DNA of 64,000 bases, from the NCBI RefSeq assembly GCF_013393945.1, contig NZ_CP040297.1, forward strand, positions 62,001 through 126,000. The letters run 5' to 3'. The translations under genes and the position numbers were made by a program. Under the pieces are notes generated by a model. That model ran no database searches and was not told where the DNA came from. It was given only the letters and a program-made list of their open reading frames with translations. The DNA comes from Nostoc sp. TCL26-01 (GTDB taxonomy: Bacteria > Cyanobacteriota > Cyanobacteriia > Cyanobacteriales > Nostocaceae). This document shows, in pieces, positions 27,106 through 36,495 of the stretch. Position 1 is the stretch's first letter. Each line of letters begins with the position of its first letter.

Positions 27106-27198
27106 ATACCATTTCACGTTAATCATGATACACATGAATTATGTAGAGACGTTGCATTGCAACGTCTCTACTGTTTCACATTTAAAGGAAATTGGTAT
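27106..27198. mobile_element. ATACC-family foldback element, complete copy
   Basis: The 93-bp element has inverted ends ATACCATTTCAC and AAGGAAATTGGTAT, a conserved ATCATGATACACAT segment and a central GAGACGTTGCATTGCAACGTC palindrome. A 92-bp copy lies at 46454-46545. Confidence 0.7.
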
Positions 27199-27444
27199 GA
27201 GACCAGTCCTGTAGGCGGGTTTCCCGCCGTAGGGAACTGGCGTTAGCGTAGCGGTAGCGAGCTTGCGAGCGTCACCCGAAGGGACTTGGTTAGCAACTTT
27301 CACACTTGTTGATTATTACTATCTATGGAAAGAGAGAATTTATTGAGAACTGATGACAAGAAAACCTCAGTCTCAAGAATGATTTGGTCAATGAACCAAA
27401 TAAAGTAAATATGAGAATGCCAAATCTCATGAAGATTGTATTCT

Positions 27445-27873
27445 ATGAAATTGAATTATTTAAGCAACCGGCTTTCAACTGTAGGACGTTGTCTAGCTAC
27501 TGCTTTGCTTTGTGTATCAGTTTTCGCTTTTACTTGGCATGGGGCATATTTCGCCAATAATATAGCGATCGCTAGTTCTACAGACGCAGGTAATGTGATT
27601 CAAAATAAAGCCAGTAAAGACGCAGGACAAACCAAGAATTTCATTCGTGACACTGCCAATAAAGTTGAGGAAACAGCCCAGAAGAATGCTAAACGGGTTG
27701 AGGAAGCAACAAATAACAACGGTAGTTTTGTTGAGCGCAAAGCCAAAAGAGACGTAGCCCGAATTGAGCAAAGAGCAGAACAAGATGCAAGTCGGACACA
27801 AAAAGCAGTAGATAAAACCAAGAATGCTGTTGAACGCACTGTTGATAATATCAAAGATGCTTTTAGCAAGTAG
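27445..27873 (+). CDS. Small secreted or membrane-anchored helical protein
   Basis: The protein has 142 residues from ATG 27445 (a TTG start lies 9 bases upstream). An N-terminal hydrophobic segment (CLATALLCVSVFAFTWHG, about residues 15-35) looks like a signal peptide. The mature part is Lys/Ala/Glu/Asp-rich with repeated motifs such as NKVEETAQKNAKRVEEA, KAKRDVARIEQRAEQDA and DKTKNAVERTVDNI, resembling late-embryogenesis-abundant-like amphipathic helices. A protective or envelope role is possible but not established. It is convergent with psbA. Confidence 0.65.
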   Translation: MKLNYLSNRLSTVGRCLATALLCVSVFAFTWHGAYFANNIAIASSTDAGNVIQNKASKDAGQTKNFIRDTANKVEETAQKNAKRVEEATNNNGSFVERKAKRDVARIEQRAEQDASRTQKAVDKTKNAVERTVDNIKDAFSK

Positions 27874-27932
27874 AACAGAGAACTAATGTGAGTCTTAATC
27901 TACCTTTTTTTAGGTAAATGAGAAACTCAAAC

Positions 27933-27966
27933 AAAAAAGCGCCCCCCGCAAGGGAGACGCTTTTTC
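27933..27966. terminator. Bidirectional terminator between convergent genes (psbA side)
   Basis: AAAAAGCG at 27934-27941 pairs with CGCTTTTT at 27958-27965, with a G/C-rich inner stem. Both strands carry a T-run after the stem, so it can serve psbA (minus) and the small helical protein gene (plus). Confidence 0.8.
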
Positions 27967-27987
27967 GAGCTAGATTAAGCTGAGAAA

Positions 27988-29070
27988 TTAACCGTGGATA
28001 GCAGGAGCGCTGATAGCCACAGGAGCAGACTCAGCAGCAGCCAAATCTAAGGGGAAGTTGTGAGCATTGCGCTCGTGCATGACTTCCATACCCAAGTTAG
28101 CGCGGTTGATGATGTCAGCCCAGGTATTGATTACACGACCTTGTGAGTCGATGATGGATTGGTTGAAGTTGAATCCGTTCAAGTTGAACGCCATTGTGCT
28201 TACGCCTAGGGCGGTGAACCAGATACCAATCACTGGCCATGCTGCTAGGAAGAAGTGCAAGGAACGGCTGTTGTTGAAGGATGCGTATTGGAAGATGAGA
28301 CGACCGAAGTAGCCGTGGGCTGCCACGATGTTGTAGGTTTCTTCTTCTTGTCCGAATTTGTAGCCGTAGTTCTGTGATTCGTTTTCGCTGGTTTCACGAA
28401 CTAAGGAAGATGTTACTAAGCTTCCGTGCATTGCACTGAATAAGCTTCCACCGAATACTCCTGCTACTCCTAACATATGGAAGGGGTGCATCAGGATGTT
28501 ATGCTCTGCTTGGAACACGATCATGAAGTTGAAGGTTCCAGAGATACCCAAGGGCATTCCGTCTGAGAATGATCCTTGTCCGATTGGGTATACCAAGAAT
28601 ACTGCTGTTGCTGCTGCTACGGGGGCGGAGAAGGCTAGGCAGATCCATGGACGCATTCCTAGGCGGTATGATAGTTCCCATTCACGTCCTAGGTAGCAGA
28701 ATACTCCGATTAAGAAGTGGAATACTACTAGTTGGTATGGACCTCCGTTGTATAACCACTCGTCTAATGATGCTGCTTCCCATATTGGGTAGAAGTGTAG
28801 TCCAATTGCGTTGGATGATGGTACTACTGCTCCGGAGATGATGTTGTTTCCGTACATTAATGAACCTGCTACTGGTTCACGGATGCCGTCGATGTCTACG
28901 GGGGGGGCGGCGATGAAGGCGATGATGAAGCAGGTGGTTGCAGCTAGCAAGGTGGGGATCATTAATACGCCGAACCAGCCGATGTATATGCGGTTGTTGG
29001 TGCTGGTGATCCAGTTGCAGAACTGTTCCCATACGTTGGCGCTTTGGCGCTGTTGTAAGGTTGCGGTCAT
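27988..29070 (-). CDS. psbA: Photosystem II reaction-centre protein D1
   Basis: The full-length 360-residue D1 has five membrane helices and binds the oxygen-evolving manganese cluster. Residue 130 is Glu ([11 protein letters not shown]), the form typical of high-light or standard D1:2 proteins rather than the Gln130 low-light form. QB-site Ser264 and His272 ([12 protein letters not shown]) and the Mn ligands His332, Glu333, His337 and Asp342 ([14 protein letters not shown]) are present. The C-terminal extension after Ala344 would be removed by CtpA. It is transcribed alone from the promoter at 29128-29156. It is very probably one of several psbA copies in the genome. Confidence 0.97.
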   Translation of the reverse strand: MTATLQQRQSANVWEQFCNWITSTNNRIYIGWFGVLMIPTLLAATTCFIIAFIAAPPVDIDGIREPVAGSLMYGNNIISGAVVPSSNAIGLHFYPIWEAASLDEWLYNGGPYQLVVFHFLIGVFCYLGREWELSYRLGMRPWICLAFSAPVAAATAVFLVYPIGQGSFSDGMPLGISGTFNFMIVFQAEHNILMHPFHMLGVAGVFGGSLFSAMHGSLVTSSLVRETSENESQNYGYKFGQEEETYNIVAAHGYFGRLIFQYASFNNSRSLHFFLAAWPVIGIWFTALGVSTMAFNLNGFNFNQSIIDSQGRVINTWADIINRANLGMEVMHERNAHNFPLDLAAAESAPVAISAPAIHG

Positions 29071-29102
29071 TGCTTTATGATTGCGGTTTTATGTATGTTT
29101 TT

Positions 29103-29118
29103 GGTAGGTGTTTCTACC
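29103..29118 (-). promoter_or_regulatory. Hairpin in psbA 5' leader
   Basis: GGTAG-GTGTTT-CTACC lies in the leader about 35-50 bases before the psbA start codon. It may affect mRNA stability or translation in light/dark. Confidence 0.4.
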
Positions 29119-29127
29119 TTGCTTACT

Positions 29128-29156
29128 ACATTAATCTTAATATTTAGTTTTGTAAA
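29128..29156 (-). promoter_or_regulatory. Predicted sigma70-type psbA promoter
   Basis: On the minus strand TTTACA (29151-29156) and TAATGT (29128-29133) are separated by exactly 17 bases. The -10 box lies about 58 bases before the ATG. Confidence 0.6.
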
Positions 29157-29200
29157 GCAAAATTAATTAGCCATATCTTATGTCTCTCATTTGTTTTACT

Positions 29201-29229
29201 GATGAATCACGTCTAAGACGCGATTCATC
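29201..29229. terminator. Hairpin after the HIT gene
   Basis: GATGAATCACGTC and GACGCGATTCATC form a 13-bp stem with one mismatch (a G.U pair on the minus strand) and a TAA loop, nine bases after the HIT stop. There is no clear T-run, so termination is uncertain. Confidence 0.45.
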
Positions 29230-29237
29230 AAGCAGGA

Positions 29238-29609
<372 letters not shown>

Positions 29610-29655
29610 CTAGAGATTCTAAAGGGTTACTGTTTATAGAAGAAATATTTAGCCA

Positions 29656-31185
29656 ATGCTTGCTAGAGTCTGGAGTGCGTCAATTGTCGGTATCGATGCC
29701 GTGAAAGTAGGTGTAGAGGTCGATATATCGGGGGGTTTGCCAGGAATTGTTGTTTTAGGATTACCAGATAGCGCGGTTCAGGAGTCGAGAGAGAGAGTTA
29801 AAGCCACATTAAAAAATGCTGGTTTTGCCTTTCCGATGCGAAAAATTGTCATCAATTTAACTCCAGCTGACTTACGCAAAGAAGGCCCTTGTTTTGATTT
29901 GCCGATTAGTGTGGGAATTTTGGCTGCTTCTGAACAAGTCAGTGCTGATTTGTTGGGGGATTATCTTTTCTTGGGTGAAGTTTCCTTGGATGGTAGTTTG
30001 CGCCCGGTAGCGGGTGTTTTACCAATTGCGGCTACTGCTAAAAAAATGGGAATTGCTGGTTTAGTTGTACCAACTGATAATGCTCAAGAAGCCTCGGTGG
30101 TGCAGGGATTATCTGTGTATGGCTGTAAAAATATATGTGAAGTCGTGGATTTGTTAAATAATCCTGGAAAGCACCAGCTTGTAAAGTTAGATGAGATGGA
30201 GGTTCTGCCAGCAGCATCTTACCAAGGTGCAGATTTAAAAGAAGTCAAAGCTCAAGCTCATGGTCGCCGGGCTTTAGAAATTGCGGCGGCTGGCGGACAC
30301 AACCTCATTTTTGTCGGGCCTCCTGGCAGTGGTAAAACCATGCTAGCCAGACGTTTATCAGGTATTTTACCACCATTGAGTTTTAGTGAAGCTTTAGAAG
30401 TGACCCGCATTCACTCAGTCGCTGGGTTATTAAAAAATCGTGGTTCTTTAGTACGCGATCGCCCGTTTCGCAGTCCCCACCACTCAGCATCTGGCCCTTC
30501 TCTCGTCGGTGGTGGTAGTTTCCCTCGTCCTGGAGAAATTTCTTTATCACATAGAGGTATACTTTTCCTCGATGAACTTACGGAATTTAAGCGAGATGTG
30601 TTGGAATTTTTGCGACAACCTTTAGAGGATGGTTACGTAACTATTTCTCGGACAAGACAATCGGTAATGTTTCCAGCACAGTTTACTTTGGTAGCAAGTA
30701 CTAATCCTTGCCCTTGTGGTTACTATGGCGATACCATCCAACAGTGTACTTGTTCACCCAGACAAAGAGAGCAGTATTGGGCAAAACTTTCTGGCCCTTT
30801 AATGGATAGAATTGATTTGCAAGTGGCTGTCAATCGCTTAAAACCAGAAGAAATTACTCAACAGCCCACAGGAGAAGCGTCTGTGTCTGTACGCGCAAGG
30901 GTACAACAAGCACGCGATCGCGCTATTAATCGTTTTCAAGAAGAACCCAGTCTATGTTGTAATGCGCAAATGCAAAGTCGCCATCTGCAAAAATGGTGTA
31001 AATTAGACGATGCTAGCCGCAATTTGTTAGAAGCCGCAATTAAAAAGTTAGGTTTATCAGCCAGAGCTAGCGATCGCATTCTCAAAGTAGCCCGGACTAT
31101 TGCAGATTTAGCCGGTGACGATGAACTAAAACCGCATCATGTGGCGGAAGCTATTCAATATCGGACGATAGATAGAATGCAGTGA
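29656..31185 (+). CDS. ComM/YifB-family Mg-chelatase-like AAA+ ATPase
   Basis: The protein has 509 residues. The N-terminal Lon-like S5 fold (about 1-170, VEVDISGGLPGIVVLGLPDSAVQES) is followed by the AAA+ module with Walker A GPPGSGKTML, Walker B ILFLDELTEF and the sensor region STNPCPCGYYGD, then the C-terminal ChlI-like lid. ComM acts as a branch-migration helicase during natural transformation in proteobacteria, and a similar DNA recombination role is likely here. The start at 29656 is ATG (MLARVWSAS). It is convergent with the next gene with only 16 bases between. Confidence 0.92.
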   Translation: MLARVWSASIVGIDAVKVGVEVDISGGLPGIVVLGLPDSAVQESRERVKATLKNAGFAFPMRKIVINLTPADLRKEGPCFDLPISVGILAASEQVSADLLGDYLFLGEVSLDGSLRPVAGVLPIAATAKKMGIAGLVVPTDNAQEASVVQGLSVYGCKNICEVVDLLNNPGKHQLVKLDEMEVLPAASYQGADLKEVKAQAHGRRALEIAAAGGHNLIFVGPPGSGKTMLARRLSGILPPLSFSEALEVTRIHSVAGLLKNRGSLVRDRPFRSPHHSASGPSLVGGGSFPRPGEISLSHRGILFLDELTEFKRDVLEFLRQPLEDGYVTISRTRQSVMFPAQFTLVASTNPCPCGYYGDTIQQCTCSPRQREQYWAKLSGPLMDRIDLQVAVNRLKPEEITQQPTGEASVSVRARVQQARDRAINRFQEEPSLCCNAQMQSRHLQKWCKLDDASRNLLEAAIKKLGLSARASDRILKVARTIADLAGDDELKPHHVAEAIQYRTIDRMQ

Positions 31186-31201
31186 GGTAATTTGTCATAT
31201 T

Positions 31202-31972
31202 TTAGAAAAATAATTTAAACCTTGCTAGTTGGGTTTCGATGGCTTTTGTGAGGATTTTATTTAGTTCTTTACTGTCTCGAAATTGTAAGATTTGTTGTGT
31301 GGGTAAGTCGAAGGGGAATTGTCCGGTAAAGTCTGGGCGTTGTTGATGAGCTAGTAAAATTTGTTCTGATCGCTTGCTTTGAATAGCGTAGCCAATCTCC
31401 ACACAAACATTGGGACTGGGAATCAATTGCGGAGATTCTTGACTATCAATGGTAGCAATGGGCGTGGTATCGGCAATAAACAACAAACTTTTACGGATTT
31501 TTCGCAAGATGGTGCGATTGAGGCGTAGGGGAGCATCGCTGGGGCGGTATGATTCTACTAATGTGAGTGGAAGACGCGATCGCACATTCAAAGTTTCTAA
31601 ACTTTTTTGTAATCCTTCTTTGAGTGCATCACTGGCGGCGGCATACTCAGTTTGAGAGGAGAAAAAAATCGTTGGTTCTAACTGAGCTAGTAGTGCCTGC
31701 TTGGTAAAATAAATCTCATGGCTAATCAAGTCAATGTTAGCAACAGAGTAGCCCCCACTACCTTCAATGTAAAATTCTACATTTTCACCCTCCAGATAGC
31801 GTCCAAACCAAGTTGACTGCTTTACCTCGTCACTGTCTTCTAAAAAATCCGCACGCAATGCTGATCTCAGCAGACTCTTTTTACTCAGGCGGATGTCTGG
31901 TGGGCGTTTTTCTAGTTCAGCGATCGGTTCATAGTCCTGAAGATACCATGCTCTGAGCGCAATAATTGACAT
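31202..31972 (-). CDS. Unknown protein with TIR-like/deoxyribosyltransferase-like C-terminus
   Basis: The 256-residue protein is not assigned to a named family with confidence. The N-terminal half (about 1-110) has no recognisable motif. The C-terminal half contains SLLFIADTTPIA, then PNVCVEIGYAIQSKRSEQILLAHQ and FPFDLPTQQILQFRD. The order strand-D-T, P-N-V-x-x-E-I-G-Y-A, and P-F-D-L is the pattern of TIR-like and nucleoside 2-deoxyribosyltransferase-like nucleotide-binding domains, where the Glu is catalytic. It has no signal peptide or membrane segment. NAD or nucleotide cleavage, possibly in defence, is an inference only. Confidence 0.6.
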   Translation of the reverse strand: MSIIALRAWYLQDYEPIAELEKRPPDIRLSKKSLLRSALRADFLEDSDEVKQSTWFGRYLEGENVEFYIEGSGGYSVANIDLISHEIYFTKQALLAQLEPTIFFSSQTEYAAASDALKEGLQKSLETLNVRSRLPLTLVESYRPSDAPLRLNRTILRKIRKSLLFIADTTPIATIDSQESPQLIPSPNVCVEIGYAIQSKRSEQILLAHQQRPDFTGQFPFDLPTQQILQFRDSKELNKILTKAIETQLARFKLFF

Positions 31973-32151
31973 AAGGCGCTTTTTGATTATTTGTATTCTG
32001 TTCTCCTGCGTATAAGTTTACACGGGGTTGAGCAGATGTCAAAAAAATTCTCTTGTCTTTAAATCAAGCTTTTAATCCCCGTAGGTGGTCACTGAAGCTC
32101 AACGAAGTCTGGTCACTGCTTTGTTTCCAGACTTCTCTAATCCCTGCCTGC

Positions 32152-32811
32152 TCACGATGGATATTGCTGCAAAATGGCTGTTAAGGAATTGTGTTTACGC
32201 CAATCTAGCAAGTCTGCTAAAGACTCTTTGCTCTCATCAAAAGGATTTTTCGGTTCTGGTGGCAGAATTGTCACCAAGGGTTTTCTGATAGCCTGTAAGG
32301 GGGTGATTGGCTGTAATGGTGGTAATGATGCAAAAATTGGTTGAGTGTTGAGAGTCTGGGATGCCCGTTTTGGTTGGTGAGTTGATTTCAACGGGACTTT
32401 GTGAGAACTTGCTGGTGGTTGCTGGATTTTGGGACGGTGTGTTGATTGATTGAGTAAACGGAAAATCACCCAACAACCACTGGCACAACTGAGAGCGATC
32501 GCTGCTACCATCCACAAAGGCAGAGGATTGTTATTCTCAGATGTAGTTGTTATTGGACTTTCTACAATAGCTGGGACTTGTTCTGATTCCACCTGCTCGA
32601 CATCACTAACATGGGTTAGGCTATACAAGGCAAGGGCAGTAGTTCCCAGAAGTGTTGTTAACAACCCAGTCAATAACAATAAAGGATGACGTGTCAGCAG
32701 ATAGATAAATAATTTGGAACTGCTGATAACTACAGACTTACTGTTTTTTGGTTCGGCTACGGGTTTTTGTACCTGGGTTAGCTCATGCTGTGTACTCTGA
32801 TTGTTTTCCAT
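32152..32811 (-). CDS. Hypothetical two-segment membrane protein
   Basis: The protein has 219 residues. Two hydrophobic segments, HPLLLLTGLLTTLLGTTALAL (about 39-60) and LPLWMVAAIALSCASGCWVIF (about 97-117), flank a short Glu/Thr-rich loop. The C-terminal 100 residues are basic and Pro/Gln/Ser-rich, ending in LADLLDWRKHNSLTAILQQYPS. I do not recognise a family. The gene stands alone between the TIR-like gene and ddl. Confidence 0.6.
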   Translation of the reverse strand: MENNQSTQHELTQVQKPVAEPKNSKSVVISSSKLFIYLLTRHPLLLLTGLLTTLLGTTALALYSLTHVSDVEQVESEQVPAIVESPITTTSENNNPLPLWMVAAIALSCASGCWVIFRLLNQSTHRPKIQQPPASSHKVPLKSTHQPKRASQTLNTQPIFASLPPLQPITPLQAIRKPLVTILPPEPKNPFDESKESLADLLDWRKHNSLTAILQQYPS

Positions 32812-32980
32812 GATGACTTTCAGATTATTTCCCCTCTAGTCCATGATTGTACTAAAGGGTTGCCCCATCAGGTATCCGTAACGAATTTGGCGATTTTAGT
32901 AACTTTTTTGTGCCATTTTGGCTACAAAATCAGATTTTAAGAATTTCCACAGGCGAGACGCAGCATTGCCATTCCACAAT

Positions 32981-33001
32981 AGACGTAACATTGCTACGTC
33001 T
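32981..33001. repeat. Extragenic palindrome (GACGTAACA variant)
   Basis: AGACGTAACA-T-TGCTACGTCT is a near-perfect palindrome of the same family as 6721-6741, located downstream of ddl. Confidence 0.55.
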
Positions 33002-33032
33002 CTCTACAAACGAAACGCTCTCACCTTAATTT

Positions 33033-33064
33033 CATAATTACGAATTACGAATTACGAATTACGA
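33033..33064. repeat. AATTACG heptamers overlapping the ddl 3' end
   Basis: Four AATTACG units run across the ddl stop codon; the last residues (RNS) and the stop of Ddl are read from them. Confidence 0.7.
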
Positions 33065-34161
33065 GGATTGTGTCTTTCTATTGCCAACTGCACTAATCGG
33101 TCTACCAACTCTGGAAAGGGGATGCCGCTATTAGCCCAGAGTTGGGGATACATACTGGTAGCTGTAAAGCCTGGTAAGGTGTTGATCTCATTAATCAACA
33201 CTTCTCCTGTAGCTTCCACGTAGAAAAAGTCTACCCTTGCTAACCCAGCAGCGTCAACAGCTGCAAAGGCTTGCAGAGCCATGTCCTGAATTTGACGGCT
33301 GATTTCATCGGGAATTTGAGCAGGGATCAGTAAATCTGCTTGACCTGCCGTATATTTAGTTTCATAATCATAAAAATCGCTATTAAAGGTAATCTCCCCA
33401 ACGATAGAGGCTTGGGGTTGATCATTACCTAAAACGGCACATTCAACTTCCCTCGCTACTACTCCTGCCTCGACTAGTAAACGTCTATCATAAGTAGCAG
33501 CTTGATCTAAAGCATTCTCTAATTCTTGACGCGATCGCACTTTACTAATACCCACAGAAGAACCAAGATTTGCTGGTTTAACAAAACACGGATAACCCAA
33601 AGCCGCTTCGATTTCGTCGCACAATTTAGGAAACACACAAGGATTAGACCAAACTTGCGTTCTAGTTAAAGCCTTATATTTCACTTGAGGAAGTCCAGCT
33701 TGCTCAAAAGCCATCTTCATGGCTATTTTATCCATGCCCAAAGCCGAACCTAACACCCCAGAACCCACAAAAGGAACCTGCATTAAAGTCAGCAAGCCTT
33801 GAATTGTCCCATCTTCCCCATTCGGCCCGTGGAGAATGGGAAACCAAACATCTACTTCTGCCACTTGGGAGGGTGATTGCCAACGATCAATTGTTTGTTG
33901 CTGCTGGGATACTAAATCATGTTGGGTTGCAGATGCGGCATTTTCAGATGCTATTAGAGGGACACCAGACTGAAGAACCTGTTGTGGGGCTTCGCCTGCT
34001 AGCCAACGTCCATCCTTTTGGATATAAAAAGGCAAGATTTCGTACTTGTTGGCATTCTCCTCAGCACTTAAGGCTGTAGCGATCGCCCGTGCTGAATTTA
34101 TGGAAACCTCATGCTCCCCAGAACGACCACCAAATAACAATCCTACCCGCAACTTAGTCAT
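33052..34161 (-). CDS. ddl: D-alanine--D-alanine ligase
   Basis: The 369-residue ATP-grasp enzyme makes D-Ala-D-Ala for peptidoglycan. Motifs are [17 protein letters not shown] at the N-terminus, [49 protein letters not shown] and the metal site [21 protein letters not shown]. Start ATG 34161 ([10 protein letters not shown]) is better than 34167. Residues between about 40 and 100 form the insertion usual in cyanobacterial Ddl. The extreme C-terminus is encoded by AATTACG heptamers. It is full length, so it is probably the housekeeping copy and not the mysD-type mycosporine ligase. Confidence 0.93.
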   Translation of the reverse strand: MTKLRVGLLFGGRSGEHEVSINSARAIATALSAEENANKYEILPFYIQKDGRWLAGEAPQQVLQSGVPLIASENAASATQHDLVSQQQQTIDRWQSPSQVAEVDVWFPILHGPNGEDGTIQGLLTLMQVPFVGSGVLGSALGMDKIAMKMAFEQAGLPQVKYKALTRTQVWSNPCVFPKLCDEIEAALGYPCFVKPANLGSSVGISKVRSRQELENALDQAATYDRRLLVEAGVVAREVECAVLGNDQPQASIVGEITFNSDFYDYETKYTAGQADLLIPAQIPDEISRQIQDMALQAFAAVDAAGLARVDFFYVEATGEVLINEINTLPGFTATSMYPQLWANSGIPFPELVDRLVQLAIERHNPRNS

Positions 34162-34204
34162 CTTCAATACCTCTACACTGCCAACGCTGATAGCCTATCA
34201 TCGA

Positions 34205-34305
34205 ACTAGGGAATAGGGAATAGTCATTAGTCATTAGTCATTAGTCATTAATCTCTACTCCCCAATCGCCGATCCCCAATTCCCTATTCCCTTTCTACTT
34301 TCAAC
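34205..34305. repeat. Mixed heptamer arrays upstream of ddl and the acyltransferase
   Basis: GGGAATAGGGAATAG is followed by four TAGTCAT units and CCCCAATC/CCCTATTC units, filling the gap between divergent ddl and the acyltransferase gene. Confidence 0.7.
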
Positions 34306-34322
34306 TTTGTTAATATGCCTGA

Positions 34323-35180
34323 ATGTTACACAAGCAATCTACCCACAACACACAACTGGGATGGTCTCTAGCAGAACGAGATCCCCAATTTATCAAATCG
34401 ATCATGCCCTTATTGGGGTTTTTCTACCATTATTATTTTCGAGTCCAAACTAGTGGTTGGCATCACATCCCGCCGCAAGGAAAAGCTTTAATTGTCGGTT
34501 CCCATAATGGGGGATTGTCGGCTCCTGATATGTTGATGATGATGTATGACTGGTTTCGCCAGTTTGGCGTAGAACGTCCAGCTTACGGACTCATGCACCC
34601 TACAGTTTGGCAAGTTGCGCCGCCGTTAGCGCAGATGGTGGCTAAGACTGGGGCAATTATGGCTCACCCCAAAATGGCTTATGCGGCTTTGCGTTCCGGT
34701 GCTACCGTACTTGTGTATCCAGGAGGGGCGGAAGATGTGTTTAGACCTCATCATTTACGTAATAAAATATATTTTGCTGATCGGCAAGGATTTATCAAGC
34801 TAGCACTGCGGGAAAAAGTGCCGATTATTCCGGCAATTTCTTGTGGCGCTCACGATACTTTAATTGTGCTAGCTGATTTATACAATGTTGTTAAGCAATT
34901 CCACGACTGGGGAATGCCTTGGTTATTTGATGTTGATCCGGTGGTATTTCCCATTTATCTGGGTTTGCCTTGGGGATTAGCTATTGGCCCTTTACCAAAT
35001 ATTCCTTTCCCTGTGTCTATACATACGCGAATTTGTCCGCAGATTATTTTTGAACGCTACGGTAGAGAAGCTGCCAGCGATCGCCATTATGTGAATGAAT
35101 GTTATGAGTTAGTTGTGAGCAAGATGCAGCAAGAGTTGGACGATCTGGTATTACTTAGTCAGAAAAAATATCAGACTTGA
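34323..35180 (+). CDS. LPLAT/DGAT2-like acyltransferase
   Basis: The protein has 285 residues and one N-terminal hydrophobic stretch (IMPLLGFFYHYYFRV). The acyltransferase motif appears as VGSHNGGLSAPDM (about 58-70), a variant of the HX4D block. It is followed by VYPGGAEDVFRPHHLRNK, GFIKLALREKVPIIPAISCGAHD, and LPWGLAIGPLPNIPFP, a set seen in DGAT2-like members of the lysophospholipid acyltransferase superfamily. It probably transfers fatty acyl groups to a lipid or prenyl-alcohol acceptor. The acceptor is unknown. It lies 116 bases upstream of the ABC exporter genes. Confidence 0.75.
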   Translation: MLHKQSTHNTQLGWSLAERDPQFIKSIMPLLGFFYHYYFRVQTSGWHHIPPQGKALIVGSHNGGLSAPDMLMMMYDWFRQFGVERPAYGLMHPTVWQVAPPLAQMVAKTGAIMAHPKMAYAALRSGATVLVYPGGAEDVFRPHHLRNKIYFADRQGFIKLALREKVPIIPAISCGAHDTLIVLADLYNVVKQFHDWGMPWLFDVDPVVFPIYLGLPWGLAIGPLPNIPFPVSIHTRICPQIIFERYGREAASDRHYVNECYELVVSKMQQELDDLVLLSQKKYQT

Positions 35181-35296
35181 TCACGGAAAAATTCAGAAGT
35201 AGTGGGTAAGTGGATAGGCGATCGCTCGACTTCTCACCTCTCAACTACAATATAGATAGACTTTGTTGAGAATTGTATAGTTAGGGTCTAGCTGTC

Positions 35297-36316
35297 ATGG
35301 CTCCCGCCGTTTTAATTCAAAATCTGCAAAAGCGCTACGGTACTGTTGAAGCTGTCAAGGATGTTTCCTTTTTGGTAGAACCAGGGGAAATCTTTGGTTT
35401 ACTCGGCCCCAACGGTGCAGGCAAAACCACCACTTTGCGTGCCTTGTGTACCCTCACCACACCGGATGCTGGCAAAATCGAAGTATCTGGCGTTTCTGTC
35501 GTGGATAACCCCAGAGTGGCCAGACAACGGCTAGGCTATGTAGCCCAAGAAGTCGCTTTGGATAAAGTGCTGACTGGACGAGAACTGCTGCAATTGCAAG
35601 CCGCACTTTATCACCTCCCCGGCAAAGTAGCGAAACAACGCATCGAGACAGTTTTAGATTTACTCGGTTTACAAGAATACGCCGATAAGAAAACTGGCAC
35701 TTATTCCGGTGGCTTACGCAAGCGTCTAGACTTGGCTGCTGGGTTACTCCACGCCCCAGATGTTTTAGTATTGGATGAGCCGACTGTAGGACTTGACATT
35801 GAAAGCCGTTTTGTGGTGTGGGATTTCCTGCGGAAGTTGCGGGCATCAGGGACAACAGTTGTGATTACCAGCCACTATTTAGAAGAGATTGACGCTCTAG
35901 CCGATCGCGTGGCAATTATTGATCGTGGTGTGATCATTGCTGTGGGTACACCCTCAGAATTGAAAGATCGCTTAGGTGGCGATCGCATCACTTTACGCAT
36001 CCGCGAATTCTCCCCCACATCTGAAGCCGAACAAGCCAAGAACCTGCTGCAAGAATTACCCTTTGTCAAAGAAGTCATCATCAACAGCGCTCAAGGTAAT
36101 TCCCTCAACTTGGTAGTCACACCCCAAAACGATGTGTTAATTACCATCCAACAATCCCTCAACCACGCAGGCTTACCGATTTTTGGCATAGCCCAATCTC
36201 GTCCCAGCCTAGATGATGTCTACCTCGCCGCCACCGGACGCACTCTCTTAGATGCAGAATTGGCAGCAGCAGCCAATCGTGATCCCAAAGCTGAGAAAAA
36301 GCAGAATATGAGATAG
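35297..36316 (+). CDS. DrrA-type ABC transporter ATP-binding protein
   Basis: The 339-residue ATPase is of the multidrug/antibiotic (DrrA, CcmA-like) kind: Walker A GPNGAGKTTT, signature YSGGLRKRLDLAAGLLH, Walker B VLVLDEPTVGLD and a C-terminal domain (about 230-320). It partners with the ABC-2 permease downstream. The substrate is unknown; such pairs export drugs, lipids or polysaccharide precursors. The gap to the permease contains a large block of CCCCAAT heptamers. Confidence 0.9.
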   Translation: MAPAVLIQNLQKRYGTVEAVKDVSFLVEPGEIFGLLGPNGAGKTTTLRALCTLTTPDAGKIEVSGVSVVDNPRVARQRLGYVAQEVALDKVLTGRELLQLQAALYHLPGKVAKQRIETVLDLLGLQEYADKKTGTYSGGLRKRLDLAAGLLHAPDVLVLDEPTVGLDIESRFVVWDFLRKLRASGTTVVITSHYLEEIDALADRVAIIDRGVIIAVGTPSELKDRLGGDRITLRIREFSPTSEAEQAKNLLQELPFVKEVIINSAQGNSLNLVVTPQNDVLITIQQSLNHAGLPIFGIAQSRPSLDDVYLAATGRTLLDAELAAAANRDPKAEKKQNMR

Positions 36317-36359
36317 GGACTGGGGACTAGGGACTAGCGACTGGGAAGAAGATGAGGAT

Positions 36360-36482
36360 GAAGATGAGAGAGAGCAGGGAGATGAGAGAGTCAGTATTTA
36401 CTTGTCCCAATCCCCAATCCCCAATCCCCAATCCCCAATCCCCAATCCCCAATCCCCAATCCCCAATCCCCAATCCCCACTA
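36360..36482. repeat. CCCCAAT heptamer array before the ABC-2 permease
   Basis: About ten CCCCAATC units run from 36406 to 36480, preceded by GAGAGAGCAGGGAGATGAGAG-like sequence. An open frame through them (reading NPQSPIP repeats) continues into the permease but is not expected to be translated. Confidence 0.8.
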
Positions 36483-36495
36483 CCCCAAAATTCTT

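Larger units (their letters stand above)
26949..27444. repeat. 496-bp intergenic mosaic of foldback elements
   Basis: In order it holds a half TAGGTTGGGT element (26961-26991), a truncated 141-bp-type foldback (27013-27103), a complete ATACC element (27106-27198), and a GGCGGGTTTCCCGCC foldback (27203-27240) followed by a GTAGCGAGCTTGCGAGC repeat. From about 27290 the sequence is AT-rich and probably contains the promoter of the next gene. Confidence 0.75.

Noticed and set aside
28067..29080. Several plus-strand ORFs opposite psbA
   Set aside because: They are shadows of the highly biased psbA codons and carry no start signals.
33052..34161. Idea that the Ddl gene is mysD, the alternative mycosporine ligase
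   Set aside because: It is 19 kb from the mys cluster, has full housekeeping Ddl motifs, and the cluster already has an NRPS for that step.
36352..36495. N-terminal extension of the ABC-2 permease with NPQSPIP repeats
   Set aside because: It reads through CCCCAAT heptamers, and a normal start at 36496 begins the conserved protein.
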